NCBI GenBank assembly: GCA_024236055.1
Contig: JACKLF010000001.1
Coordinates: forward strand, 186,001-250,000
DNA: 64,000 nucleotides
Source: Alphaproteobacteria bacterium
GTDB taxonomy: Bacteria > Pseudomonadota > Alphaproteobacteria > Micropepsales > Micropepsaceae
Reading direction: 5' to 3'
Below the pieces are notes generated by a model. The model searched no databases. It worked only from the letters and a program-made list of their open reading frames with translations, and was not told the origin of the DNA. This document shows positions 8,076 through 20,476 of the stretch, piece by piece. Numbering within the stretch: the first letter of the stretch is position 1; every line of letters begins with the position of its first letter. Position numbers and translations under genes: made by a program.

Positions 8076-8825
8076 GTGCCCACGCCAGCCCTTTCCGTCC
8101 GCAATCTTCGCAAGGTCTATCGCCGCGGCAATGTCGCGGTCGACGACCTGTCGCTGACCATCAACGAGGGCGACTTTTTCGGCTTTCTGGGCCCCAACGG
8201 GGCGGGCAAGTCCACCACCATCCATTGCATCACCGGCATCGCCGAGCCCACCAGCGGCACGATCGAGATTTTCGGCCTGGACGCGGTGAAGAATTACCGC
8301 GATGCGCGGCGCCTGGTCGGGCTGTGCCCCCAGGAATTCAACGTCGATCCCTTCGCCACGCCGGGCCAGATCGTGGACTGGGCGGGCGGCTATTTCGGCA
8401 TGAACCGCGCCCAGCGCAAATCGCGCGTTGATTACCTGATGGAGCGGTTCGAACTGACGCCGCACCTGAAGAAAAGCTTCCGCGAACTGTCGGGCGGGCT
8501 GAAGCGCCGCGTCGTGCTGGCGCGCGCGCTGGTGCACGATCCCAGGCTGATCATCCTGGACGAGCCTACCGCCGGCGTGGACGTGGAGCTGCGCCGGGTG
8601 CTGTGGCGCTACCTGCAGGACATCAATGGCGACGGGCGCACCATTCTTCTGACCTCGCATTATCTTGAGGAAGTCGAGCGGCTGTGCCGCGACATCGCCA
8701 TCGTCAATGCCGGCAAGATCGTGCGCCAGGGCACCAAGGCCGAAATTGCCGGGGCGCCCGGTGGACTGGAAAACGCCTATCTGGCCGCCACCGGCGCCGA
8801 GGCCGATCATGTCGCGGGGCAATAG
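8076..8825 (+). CDS. ABC-2 exporter ATP-binding subunit
   Basis: 249 residues. Walker A GPNGAGKST, Q-loop in CPQEFN, signature LSGGLKRR, Walker B LIILDEPTAGVD and H-loop LLTSHYLEE are all present, so the ATPase should be active. It is YadG-like and pairs with the permease that starts one base after its stop. The cargo is unknown. Translation starts at a GTG (8076); no nearby ATG gives the conserved N-terminus ALSVRNLRKVYRRG. Confidence 0.93.
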   Translation: MPTPALSVRNLRKVYRRGNVAVDDLSLTINEGDFFGFLGPNGAGKSTTIHCITGIAEPTSGTIEIFGLDAVKNYRDARRLVGLCPQEFNVDPFATPGQIVDWAGGYFGMNRAQRKSRVDYLMERFELTPHLKKSFRELSGGLKRRVVLARALVHDPRLIILDEPTAGVDVELRRVLWRYLQDINGDGRTILLTSHYLEEVERLCRDIAIVNAGKIVRQGTKAEIAGAPGGLENAYLAATGAEADHVAGQ

Positions 8826-9623
8826 ATGAGCGGTGCTGCCGAAAACCTGACCCCCATGGGTGTCAACTGGATCGGGCTCTACACCATCGTGCGCCGCGAG
8901 GTGCAGCGCATGATGCGGGTTCCGATCCAGGCCTTCATCGCGCCCTGGATCAGCGCGCTGCTGTTCATCTTCATTTTCGGATTCGTGCTGGGCAGCACGA
9001 TGCGCACCATCGGCGGCCATCGCTATATCGAATTCGTGATGCCCGGCATCCTGATGATGAACATCATCAACGCCGCCTTCCTGCAATCGTCATCGGCGAT
9101 CTACTTCTCCCGCTTCATCAAGTTCGTGGAGGAGATGCTGGTGGCGCCGCTGTCCTATCTGGAGATGGTGGTGGGTTCGATCGCCACGGTGGTGCTGCGC
9201 GCCTCCATCACCGGCATCGGCATTCTCTTCATCGGCATGTTCTTCGGCGCCACCACCATCGAATCCTGGCCGCTGTTCATCTTCTGGATCGTGGCGGTGT
9301 CGACCATCTTCGGCCTGGCCGGCATCCTGGTCGGGCTGTGGTCCAAGAGCTTCGAGCAGCTCAACATGCCGGTGGTCTTCTTCCTGACCCCGCTGTCGAT
9401 GCTGGGCGGCAGCTTCTTCACCCTGAAAATGCTGCCCGGCTGGCTGCACTGGATGCTGTGGGGCAATCCCTTCTTCTATTTCATCAACGGCATTCGCGGC
9501 GCGATGATCGGCGTCGATGAGGCGCCGCAGGGCCTGTCCGTCGCCCTGACCCTGCTGATGATCCTTGTGCTGGGCGGCACGGTGTGGCGGCTGTTCTCGC
9601 GCGGCTACGGCCTGCGCGAATAG
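8826..9623 (+). CDS. ABC-2 type permease, partner of the upstream ATPase
   Basis: 265 residues with six predicted membrane segments. It has the ABC-2 fold of YadH-type exporters, including FGFVLGSTMRTIGGHRYIEF near the N-terminus and the C-terminal MLPGWLHWMLWGNPFFYFIN element. Its ATG follows directly on the ATPase stop (TAGATG), so the two form one translational unit and one inner-membrane export complex. The substrate cannot be read from sequence. Confidence 0.92.
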   Translation: MSGAAENLTPMGVNWIGLYTIVRREVQRMMRVPIQAFIAPWISALLFIFIFGFVLGSTMRTIGGHRYIEFVMPGILMMNIINAAFLQSSSAIYFSRFIKFVEEMLVAPLSYLEMVVGSIATVVLRASITGIGILFIGMFFGATTIESWPLFIFWIVAVSTIFGLAGILVGLWSKSFEQLNMPVVFFLTPLSMLGGSFFTLKMLPGWLHWMLWGNPFFYFINGIRGAMIGVDEAPQGLSVALTLLMILVLGGTVWRLFSRGYGLRE

Positions 9624-9769
9624 ACCCCGGCGTACGGCGAGGGCGAATCACCGGGAACCCCGGAATGGGTTGAGCGGGCGGGGCGAAGTCCCTATGCTCG
9701 CGCGCATCCATCACACAAAGGTCCGAATTCATTCATAAAACCGGACCGTTCAAGTCTCGCGGAGTCGAC

Positions 9770-10291
9770 ATGTTTCGTAATGTGCTGCTCGCCATGGCCG
9801 CCTTGTTCCTGGCCATCGGTCCTGCCGCCGCCGCCGAATCCGCCACCCTTCTGGGCGTGTTCGACAGCTGGTCGGCCTATAGCGCCGGGCAGGGTGCAAG
9901 CCACACCTGCTATATCCTGTCCAAGCCGCGCGCGGTTCAGCCGCGCGGCGCAAAGCGCGGGCCGATCTTTCTGATGATCAGCGACTGGCCCGCCCGCCAG
10001 GTCAGGGCCGAGCCCCAGATCGTCTATGGCTATCCCACCAAGGAGGGCGGTTCCGCCAGCCTGGGCATCGGCAGCGACAAGTTCACCTTCTTCATGCGCA
10101 ATCTTCAGCCCGACGGCAGCGGCTGGCTGCAGAACCTGTCCGACAACGCCAAGCTGGTTGATGCCATGCGTGGTGGCGTGACCGCCGTGGCGCGCGGCCT
10201 GTCCAAGCGCGGCACCACCACGGTCGACACCTATTCGCTCAACGGCTTTTCCGCTGCGCTGGACAAGGCGCACGCCGCCTGCGGCATGTGA
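9770..10291 (+). CDS. Invasion-associated locus B (IalB)-like periplasmic protein
   Basis: 173 residues. A signal peptide (MFRNVLLAMAALFLAIGPAAAAES) is followed by the IalB pattern: W-SAY, CYILSKPRA, a GY segment, KFTFFMRN, LVDAMRGG and the C-terminal SKRGTTTVDTYSLNGFSAAL with a final Cys. IalB proteins are widespread in non-pathogenic alphaproteobacteria and their role is not settled. The ribosome site GCGGAGTC precedes the ATG. The gap upstream holds an inverted repeat (GGTCCG 9720-9725 with CGGACC near 9744). The stop overlaps the rlmN start. Confidence 0.85.
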   Translation: MFRNVLLAMAALFLAIGPAAAAESATLLGVFDSWSAYSAGQGASHTCYILSKPRAVQPRGAKRGPIFLMISDWPARQVRAEPQIVYGYPTKEGGSASLGIGSDKFTFFMRNLQPDGSGWLQNLSDNAKLVDAMRGGVTAVARGLSKRGTTTVDTYSLNGFSAALDKAHAACGM

Positions 10292-11433
10292 TGACCAGCC
10301 CGGCCACCCTGATCGGTCTTGACCGCGCCGCCCTGAAGGCGGCGCTGGCCGAGGCCGGCGTGCCCGACAAGCAGTTGTCGATGCGGGTGGGCCAGTTGTG
10401 GAACTGGACTTACGTGCATGGTGCGCGTGACTTCGCCGCCATGACCAACCTGGCGCGCGATTTCCGCACCCTGCTGGAAGAGCGCTTCACCCTGGCGCGG
10501 CCCGACATCGTCACCGCCCAGGTCAGCCAGGACGGCACGCGCAAATGGCTGCTGCGCACCGGCCCGGGCATCGAGTTCGAGACGGTCTATATCCCCGAGG
10601 AAGATCGCGGCACGCTGTGCGTCTCCTCCCAGGTCGGCTGCACCCTGACCTGCAAATTCTGTCACACCGGCACGCAAAAGCTGGTCCGCAACCTGACGCC
10701 CGGCGAAATCCTGGGCCAGATCATGATCGCCAAGGACGCGCTGGCGGATTGGCCCTCCACCGCCCCCGACCGCAAGGTCACCAACATCGTGATGATGGGC
10801 ATGGGCGAGCCGCTGTACAATTTCGACAATGTGAAGGCCGCGCTGGCCATCGCCATGGACGGCGACGCCATTGCCCTGTCGCGCCGCCGCGTCACCCTTT
10901 CCACCGCGGGCGTTGTGCCGATGATCCCGCGCGCCGGCAGCGAGATCGGCTCGGGCTTGGCGATTTCCCTGCATGCGGTGCGCGACGATCTGCGCAACGA
11001 GATCGTGCCCATCAACAAGAAGTATCCCATTGGCGAACTGCTGGACGCCTGCCGCAGCTATCCGGGTGCCTCCAATGCCCGGCGCATCACCTTCGAATAT
11101 GTGATGCTGAAGGATGTGAACGACTCCATCGCCGATGCGAAGGAACTGGTGCGGCTGGTCAAGGGCATTCCCGCCAAGATCAACCTGATCCCTTTCAACG
11201 CCTGGCCCGGCGCGCCCTATGCCTGCAGCGACTGGAGCCAGATCGAGAAGTTCGCCGAGGTGGTGAACCGCGCCGGCTATGCCAGCCCGGTGCGCACCCC
11301 CCGGGGACGGGACATCATGGCCGCCTGCGGTCAGCTCAAATCCGAAAGCGTCAAGGAACGGGCATCGGCGCGTCAGGCCCGCGAAGCGCTGGAGCAGGTC
11401 CAGTCCGGCCAGCTCGCCCGGATGCCCAACTGA
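10291..11433 (+). CDS. rlmN: Dual-specificity 23S rRNA/tRNA adenine-C2 methyltransferase RlmN
   Basis: 380 residues. Radical-SAM enzyme that methylates A2503 of 23S rRNA and A37 of some tRNAs. The cluster motif C-x3-C-x2-C is at residues 117-124 (CTLTCKFC), and the methyl-carrying cysteine is in MAACGQL near 346. MMGMGEPLYNFDNV and STAGVVPMIPR are RlmN hallmarks. The ATG at 10291 overlaps the previous TGA; a GTG at 10288 is an alternative. Length matches the family. Confidence 0.96.
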   Translation: MTSPATLIGLDRAALKAALAEAGVPDKQLSMRVGQLWNWTYVHGARDFAAMTNLARDFRTLLEERFTLARPDIVTAQVSQDGTRKWLLRTGPGIEFETVYIPEEDRGTLCVSSQVGCTLTCKFCHTGTQKLVRNLTPGEILGQIMIAKDALADWPSTAPDRKVTNIVMMGMGEPLYNFDNVKAALAIAMDGDAIALSRRRVTLSTAGVVPMIPRAGSEIGSGLAISLHAVRDDLRNEIVPINKKYPIGELLDACRSYPGASNARRITFEYVMLKDVNDSIADAKELVRLVKGIPAKINLIPFNAWPGAPYACSDWSQIEKFAEVVNRAGYASPVRTPRGRDIMAACGQLKSESVKERASARQAREALEQVQSGQLARMPN

Positions 11434-11462
11434 GCCAGCCATATCCGGCTTTGTCCCCCGGC

Positions 11463-11490
11463 TTGACCTTTCGCGCGCGCCCGCTATCAA
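11463..11490 (+). promoter_or_regulatory. Candidate sigma70-type promoter for argG
   Basis: TTGACC (11463-11468), a 16-base spacer and TATCAA (11485-11490) lie about 95 bp before the argG start. Both boxes are near consensus. No ARG-box-like operator was recognised around them. Confidence 0.55.
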
Positions 11491-11585
11491 GGCCCCGGCG
11501 GGAAAATCGCATTCAACCCCGCTTTCAGGAATTGCCGCCAACCCATTGATTCAACTGGAAGGCGGGCGAAAATGGAGCAGGCAGC

Positions 11586-12815
<1,230 letters not shown>

Positions 12816-12835
12816 CGGGCGGACGGGAGGCGAAC

Positions 12836-13666
12836 ATGGCGGGCAACGACGACCAGATCGAATACTGGAACGGGCCTGTCGGGGAAAAATGGGCCCGTTT
12901 CCAGGCGCGCATGGACGCCAGCCTGTCGGAAGCGTCCGGCGCCGTGCTGGCGCTGGCCGCGCCCACGGCGGGCGAGCGGGTTCTGGACATCGGCTGCGGG
13001 GCGGGCACCACCAGCCGGGCGCTGGCGGCGGCGGTGGGCGCGGGCGGTCATGTCACCGCCGTCGATGTTTCGCAGCCGCTGCTGAACCAGGCGCGGGCAG
13101 GCGGCGTGCCGGACAATCTGGAATTTGTCCGGGCCGACGCGGCGGCCTGTGCCTTCGCACCGGGCCACGATCTTCTGTTCTCGCGCTTCGGGGTGATGTT
13201 CTTCGATGCGCCTGCGGCCGCCTTCGCCCATCTGCGCGGGGCGCTGAAGCCGGGCGGGCGCATGGCCTTCATCTGCTGGCGCCCGGCGGCGGACAATGAA
13301 TGGGTGACCCTGCCGCTGGAGGTTGCGAAGACATTCGTGCCGCCCCAGCCGCCCGCCGATCCCCACGCGCCCGGCCCCTTCGCCTTTGCCGATCCGCAGC
13401 GGCTGCGCGGCATTCTGGGCGAGGCAGGCTTTCAGGATATCGCCATCGCGCCTTTCGACGGGCACATGGACATGGGCGCATCGCCAAAGGATGCGGCCTT
13501 CCAGATGGTCAATCTGGGCCCCACCGCGCGCCTGTTGCGCGAGGCCGATGACGATACCCGCGCGAAGGTGGAAAGCGCCGTGGAAGCGATGTTCGCCGCG
13601 CGCCAGAAAGATGGCGAGCCCATCCGCCTGACCATCGCCTGCTGGCTGGTGTCGGCTCAAGCCTAG
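12836..13666 (+). CDS. Class I SAM-dependent methyltransferase
   Basis: 276 residues. The SAM-binding motif I VLDIGCGAGTTSRAL is at about residues 49-63, the acidic motif AVDVS follows, and LKPGGRMAFICWRP is the motif-III strand. This is the UbiE/small-molecule type of fold; the acceptor is unknown. It lies directly after argG and overlaps the convergent SH3 gene by 4 bases at its 3' end. Confidence 0.85.
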   Translation: MAGNDDQIEYWNGPVGEKWARFQARMDASLSEASGAVLALAAPTAGERVLDIGCGAGTTSRALAAAVGAGGHVTAVDVSQPLLNQARAGGVPDNLEFVRADAAACAFAPGHDLLFSRFGVMFFDAPAAAFAHLRGALKPGGRMAFICWRPAADNEWVTLPLEVAKTFVPPQPPADPHAPGPFAFADPQRLRGILGEAGFQDIAIAPFDGHMDMGASPKDAAFQMVNLGPTARLLREADDDTRAKVESAVEAMFAARQKDGEPIRLTIACWLVSAQA

Positions 13667-14087
13667 GGCTTGTCGCCCAGCACGGATGCGCGCATCCAGC
13701 CGGTGACGTTGCCGTCTTTCACTTTCGCCCAGCCGTCGCCGCTCTGTTCCAGCAGGATCACGCCCGCGCCCTTGTCCTTGTGTGCCAGGGGATGGCCAGA
13801 CCATTTGGCCGCGTCGCGCAACACCGATCCGCCCCGGCGCACATAGACCGTGCCCGGCTGCAGCGTGTCTTTTGCCTTGGACGATTTCGGTGCGGCGGCC
13901 TTGGCGGGCTTCGCCTGATCCGCAGCTTTATCGGCAGCCTTGTGCGCCTGAACCGCCGCCTGTGGCGCCGCACTAGTCCATCGGTCGAAACTGTGACCCG
14001 CCCAGAAGGACGCCGCCGCCAGCGCGCCGGCCCCGATCCATCCACCCACCCTCGGCAGCTTCAGCCGCTTGAGGGCGGGCAGGCGCA

Positions 14088-14088
<1 letters not shown>
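13663..14088 (-). CDS. Membrane-anchored SH3-like domain protein
   Basis: 141 residues. A basic N-terminus and one hydrophobic segment (GGWIGAGALAAASFWAGHSF) are followed by an Ala/Lys-rich linker (KAADKAADQAKPAKAAAPK) and a C-terminal bacterial SH3-like domain (TVYVRRGGSVLRDA ... DGWAKVKDGNVTGWMR). Probably a periplasmic cell-wall or protein-binding module; no enzyme domain is present. Its ATG overlaps the gyrB stop by one base, so it is co-transcribed with gyrB. Confidence 0.75.
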
Positions 14089-16507
<2,419 letters not shown>

Positions 16508-16524
16508 GGCGTTCACCTGACTCA

Positions 16525-17142
16525 TTAACTGGCGATGATCAGAGCGGAAGCGCCGGCCATCACCGCGCCGGCGCCCTTGTTGATGCGGCGGCGGGCCTTC
16601 ACGCTGCCGACGAAAGTCTTGAGCCGCGCGGCCAGGGCGGCATAACTGAGAATGACAGTGGGAATGACCACCAGCGTGGCTGCCACAAGCTGGCCATAGC
16701 CGATGGCGCTCAGGTGGCGCGGATTGATCGCCACGGGCAGCAGCGCCACGAAAAAGGCGATGGCCTTGGGATTGCCCAGTGTCAGGCCCCAATAGGCCAG
16801 GAAGCCGCGGCGCATGTCGCCGGGCAGGGCGGGCACGACCTCGCCGGTTTCCGCGACCGGCATGGTCCAGTATTTCCAGGCCAGGAACAGCAGGTAGAGC
16901 GCACCCGCGATCTTCACGATCAGGAACAGTTGCCCCATCGCCTGCGCCACCAGCGCCAGGCCAAAGGCGCTCAGCGTCATCAGGCACAGATCGCCCACGA
17001 GGATGCCCGCCATCGCCGGAATGGTGGAGCGGAAGCCCGATCCCAGCGCGCGCGCGATGATGGCGATGACGCCGGGACCGGGCGTGGCCACCGCCACGGC
17101 ATAGAGCCCGATATAGAGAAGATAGCTGTGCAGCGCGATCAT
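16525..17142 (-). CDS. LysE/RhtB-family amino-acid exporter
   Basis: 205 residues with about six membrane helices and the LysE signature near the N-terminus (ATPGPGVIAIIARALGSGF), plus WGLTLGNPKAIAFFVALLP mid-protein. Exports amino acids or related metabolites; substrate unknown. It overlaps the recF 3' end by 4 bases, and its stop touches the alternative gyrB ATG. It is thus embedded in the recF-gyrB unit, which is not the common arrangement. Confidence 0.9.
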   Translation of the reverse strand: MIALHSYLLYIGLYAVAVATPGPGVIAIIARALGSGFRSTIPAMAGILVGDLCLMTLSAFGLALVAQAMGQLFLIVKIAGALYLLFLAWKYWTMPVAETGEVVPALPGDMRRGFLAYWGLTLGNPKAIAFFVALLPVAINPRHLSAIGYGQLVAATLVVIPTVILSYAALAARLKTFVGSVKARRRINKGAGAVMAGASALIIAS

Positions 17143-18325
17143 GACGCCGCCTCCTGGGGGGCAAAGCCGCCGTCCCGCACCTCGAAGATCTGGGCGCTGG
17201 CGCCGTCGAACAGCGACAGGTCGGTGCCGGTCATCCAGGCCTGGGCCGACAAAGCGGTGATTTCCTCGAACAGGGCGGCGCGGCGCATCGCGTCCAGATG
17301 GGCGGCGATCTCGTCCAGCAGCAGGATCGGCGCCATGCCCGCGCGCATCCGCGACAGTTCGCGCGCATCGGCCAGGATGATCGACACCAGCAGCGCTTTC
17401 TGCTCGCCGGTGGAACAGTCGCGCGCCTCCATCCGCTTTTCGGTGTGGCGCACATTCAGGTCGGTGGTGTGGGGGCCGCTCAGCGTGCGTCCGGCCTCGG
17501 CGTCGCGCATGCGCCCCGCGGCGAAGCCGTCGCGCAATGTTTCGGCGCTGCCCAGATGCAGTTCGTCGCTGAGCGAAAGCGCGGCGGCGGGAAACACGCC
17601 GGCCTGTTCACGTTCGGCCAGGGCGCGCGACAGCCGTTCCACCACGGCGGCGCGGGCCCGCGCGATTTCGATGCCCGCCTCGGCCATCTCGTTTTCCAGC
17701 CCGTCCAGCCAGCCCGGATCGCGCGGCCCGTATTTCAGCAGCCGCGCACGCTCGCGCATCGCGGTTTCGTAGCAGGTGCTGGCGCGCGCATGGGCGGCAT
17801 CGAAGCCCAGCACCAGCCGGTCCAGGAAGCGCCGCCGCCCGGTGGCGGATTCGATGAACAGCCGGTCCATCGCCGGCGTCAGCCAGATCGCTGTACGATG
17901 TCGCCCAGGTCGGCGGAGGAGGATGCGGGCGCGCCGTTCAACCGCACTTCACGCTTCCCCGAAACACTGCCGCTTTGCACCAGGCCGGTGCCGATCTGGT
18001 GGCTGGTATGCCCACGCGCCACCGTTGCGGCCACCGCCCAGAGCGGGCCGTCCATCTGCGCCGGTCCCTTGCGGACATGATCGGACAGCTTCGCCCCGCG
18101 GAGGCCGCGGCCCGGCGACAGAAGCGAGATGGCGTCCAGCACGTTGGTCTTGCCCGCGCCGTTTGGCCCGGCCAGCACCACAGGGGCCGCGGCCACTGCC
18201 AGCTCGGTCGCCGCATAGGAGCGGAAATTGGTCAGTTGCAGGCGCGTCACCGCCAGGGGGGCAGCCAGCGGTGCCCCAGCCGATAGTGGTCTGGCCTCGG
18301 AACCGGGATGGGTGGCGCCAGTCAA
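17139..18325 (-). CDS. recF: DNA replication and repair protein RecF, reading frame interrupted
   Basis: SMC-like ATPase that loads RecA at gaps. The N-terminal half (18325-17879) carries RLQLTNFRSYA and Walker A AGPNGAGKTNVLDAI. The C-terminal half (from 17870) carries MDRLFIESATGRRRFLDRL, the signature region CSTGEQKALLV and Walker B ILLLDEIAAHLD. The N-terminal frame ends in DIVQRSG, where DIVQ-x-IWLTPAMDRLF is expected. One missing base near 17888-17893 explains the break. The start is a TTG at 18325, two bases after the dnaN stop; a GTG at 18250 is possible. Confidence 0.88.
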
Positions 18326-18327
18326 TC

Positions 18328-19449
18328 CTAGACCCTGAGAGGCATGAGGACGTACAGCGTGCGCGCGTCCTCCGCGTCCTCGATGATGGCGGGCGAACCG
18401 GCATCCGACAGCAGGAAGCGCACTTCCTTGCCTTCGATCTGGCTGGTGATGTCCAGCAGATAGCGGGCGTTGAAGCCGATCTCCAGCGCGCCGGCGCTGT
18501 AGGTGGCGCCGACATCCTCGGTCGCGGTGCCGCTTTCGGGATTGACCACCGACAGCGTGACCTTGTCCTTGGACAGGTTCAACTTCACCGCGCGCGTCTT
18601 GTCGGCGCTGATGGTCGACACGCGGTCGACCGACTGTGCGAATTCCTTGGCTTCCAGCGCCAGCGCCTTGTCGTTGCCCGCCGGGATCACCCGCTCATAG
18701 GGCGGGAAGTTGCCGTCGATCAGCTTGCTGGTCAGTTCCACGCCGTTGAAGCCGAACTGGATCTTGGTGTCCGACAGGGCGACATCGATCGCGCCGTCGG
18801 CATCGTCCAGCAGCTTGCGCAGTTCGCCCACCGTCTTGCGCGGCACGATCACGCCGGGCATGTCGCCGGCGCCGTCCGGCAGTTCCAGCTCATAGCGGGC
18901 CAGGCGATGGCCGTCTGTCGCCACCGCGCGCATCACCGGCGGCTTGGCGTCCTTGGCGGCATGCAGATAGATGCCGTTCAGGTAATAGCGCGTCTCTTCG
19001 GTCGAGATGGCGAAGCGCGTCTTGTCGATGATGCGCTTGATGTCGTCGGCCGCCAGGCGGAACTGGTGGGGCAGAGCGCCCGCCGACATTTGCGGGAAAT
19101 CCTCGCGCGGCAGGCAGGCCAGCTCGAAGCGCGAGGTGCCGGCCGACACCGCCAGGCGTCCGCCTTCGGAGGCCAGCAGTTCGGCCTGGACCTGGGCGCC
19201 TTCGGGCAGCTTGCGCACGATGTCGTAGAGCATGTGCGCGGGCGCGGTGGCCGAACCGGCACGCAGCACATCGGCGGGCAGCGCCTCCACGATCTCGATG
19301 TCCAGGTCGGTGGCGGTGAGCTTGAGTTCGCTTTTGCCTGCCTCGATCAGCACATTGGACAGGATCGGAATGGTGTTGCGGCGCTCGACCACGCTCTGCA
19401 CATGGTTCAGCGCCTTGAGGAACGCGCCGCGTTCGACATTGATTTTCAT
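18328..19449 (-). CDS. dnaN: DNA polymerase III beta sliding clamp
   Basis: 373 residues, the usual length of the ring-shaped processivity clamp. N-terminal MKINVERGAFLKALNHVQSV and C-terminal PLRV are classic DnaN features, with three repeated clamp domains between them. recF follows two bases downstream. Upstream lies a ~208-bp gap rich in small GC hairpins that separates it from the ABC transporter pair. Confidence 0.97.
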   Translation of the reverse strand: MKINVERGAFLKALNHVQSVVERRNTIPILSNVLIEAGKSELKLTATDLDIEIVEALPADVLRAGSATAPAHMLYDIVRKLPEGAQVQAELLASEGGRLAVSAGTSRFELACLPREDFPQMSAGALPHQFRLAADDIKRIIDKTRFAISTEETRYYLNGIYLHAAKDAKPPVMRAVATDGHRLARYELELPDGAGDMPGVIVPRKTVGELRKLLDDADGAIDVALSDTKIQFGFNGVELTSKLIDGNFPPYERVIPAGNDKALALEAKEFAQSVDRVSTISADKTRAVKLNLSKDKVTLSVVNPESGTATEDVGATYSAGALEIGFNARYLLDITSQIEGKEVRFLLSDAGSPAIIEDAEDARTLYVLMPLRV

Positions 19450-19657
19450 GGGTTCTCAGCCGCCTTGTTGCCCGGTGTTGCCCGCGGGCCGGGTCCTTCG
19501 GAAAGGCCCGGAAAAATCCCGTTTTCTTGTGTTTGGGAGAGCCCCAAAAAGGCCCCAAGACTCAAGTCAGAAAACATACCAAAACAGGCCCGAAAGGGCA
19601 AAGAAAAGGCCCTGCGAAGAGCCCTGATTTTGCCCGGAAATCCGGGGTTTTTCCGGC
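19450..19657. other. Non-coding gap upstream of dnaN with several small hairpins
   Basis: No gene is supported here. Short GC stem-loops include GCCCGAAAGGGC (GAAA tetraloop, near 19590) and CCCGGAAATCCGGG near 19633-19646, which a T-run follows on the plus strand. The gap must hold the dnaN promoter and any terminator of the ABC pair, but I could not choose convincing boxes. Confidence 0.4.
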
Positions 19658-20476
19658 CTATTCGCGGGCCAGTTCCTGCGCCTGGAAAAGCCCCAGCGCA
19701 CAGGCCCCCACCAGCACCATCCAGCCCAGCAGGCACACCGCCGCAAGCCCGGCCTGGGCGGCATTGGCGCCGATGCCCGGCGCCAGGTCCTGGCCCGTCA
19801 CGAAGGCCCGCAGCACATAGGCCGACAGGCGCGGCAGGGCGGCATACCAGCCGGGCGTGGCCTCCCAGGGATGGATCAGCGCCATGGCGATCCACTGGCC
19901 GAAGCTGAACACCATCGCCGTCATCAGCGCCCCGGTGGCGGCGCGAAAGGCGATGGCGATCACCGCCACGATCCCGCCCAGCACCATCAACTCGCACCAG
20001 CCGGTCACGGCGGTGCCCAGCAGCGGCAGCACAAAGGGGCCCTGGGGCGGGGTCAGCACCACGCTGCCGATCGCGGCGGCATACAGGCTCTGAACCAGCG
20101 CCACCACGGCCAGCAGCACCAGGCTGACGGCGGTCGCCGCGCCATAGACGATGAAGCGGGCAAGGATCAGGTTGACGCGCGAATTGCGCGGGGTGATCAG
20201 CCGCCAGGTCTCCCAGCGATAGTCCGCGGCGAACAGGGTCGCGGCGGCGGCGGCATAGAACACCTGGAAGAAGGCCGACTGGGTCAGGCCCACGCCGCTG
20301 ACCATCTGGTGGCCGATGTCCAGCGCGACGGGCATGTGCAGGTGCAGGCGGATCCAGGTGTCCAGCAGCAGGTTGAACAGAAGAATGCTCAGCGGCACCG
20401 CCAGGAAACCCCAGAACAGCACGCCCCCGGCGCGGCGCACGCGGAATGCCTCGGCGGCGATGGCGTCACCCAGCAT
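19658..20476 (-). CDS. ABC transporter permease (ABC-2 like)
   Basis: 272 residues with about six membrane segments. The N-terminal layout (RRAGGVLFWGFLAVPLSILL then a long loop) and the YRWETWRLITPRNSRVNLILA segment match BcrB/NosY-type ABC-2 permeases. It overlaps the ATPase gene by 11 bases, so the two proteins are made together and form one transporter. Substrate unknown. Its place between dnaA and dnaN is unusual. Confidence 0.85.
   Translation of the reverse strand: MLGDAIAAEAFRVRRAGGVLFWGFLAVPLSILLFNLLLDTWIRLHLHMPVALDIGHQMVSGVGLTQSAFFQVFYAAAAATLFAADYRWETWRLITPRNSRVNLILARFIVYGAATAVSLVLLAVVALVQSLYAAAIGSVVLTPPQGPFVLPLLGTAVTGWCELMVLGGIVAVIAIAFRAATGALMTAMVFSFGQWIAMALIHPWEATPGWYAALPRLSAYVLRAFVTGQDLAPGIGANAAQAGLAAVCLLGWMVLVGACALGLFQAQELARE

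Noticed and set aside
17776..19908. Plus-strand frame of 710 codons
   Set aside because: Antisense to recF and dnaN, low-complexity His/Arg/Gly composition typical of a shadow.
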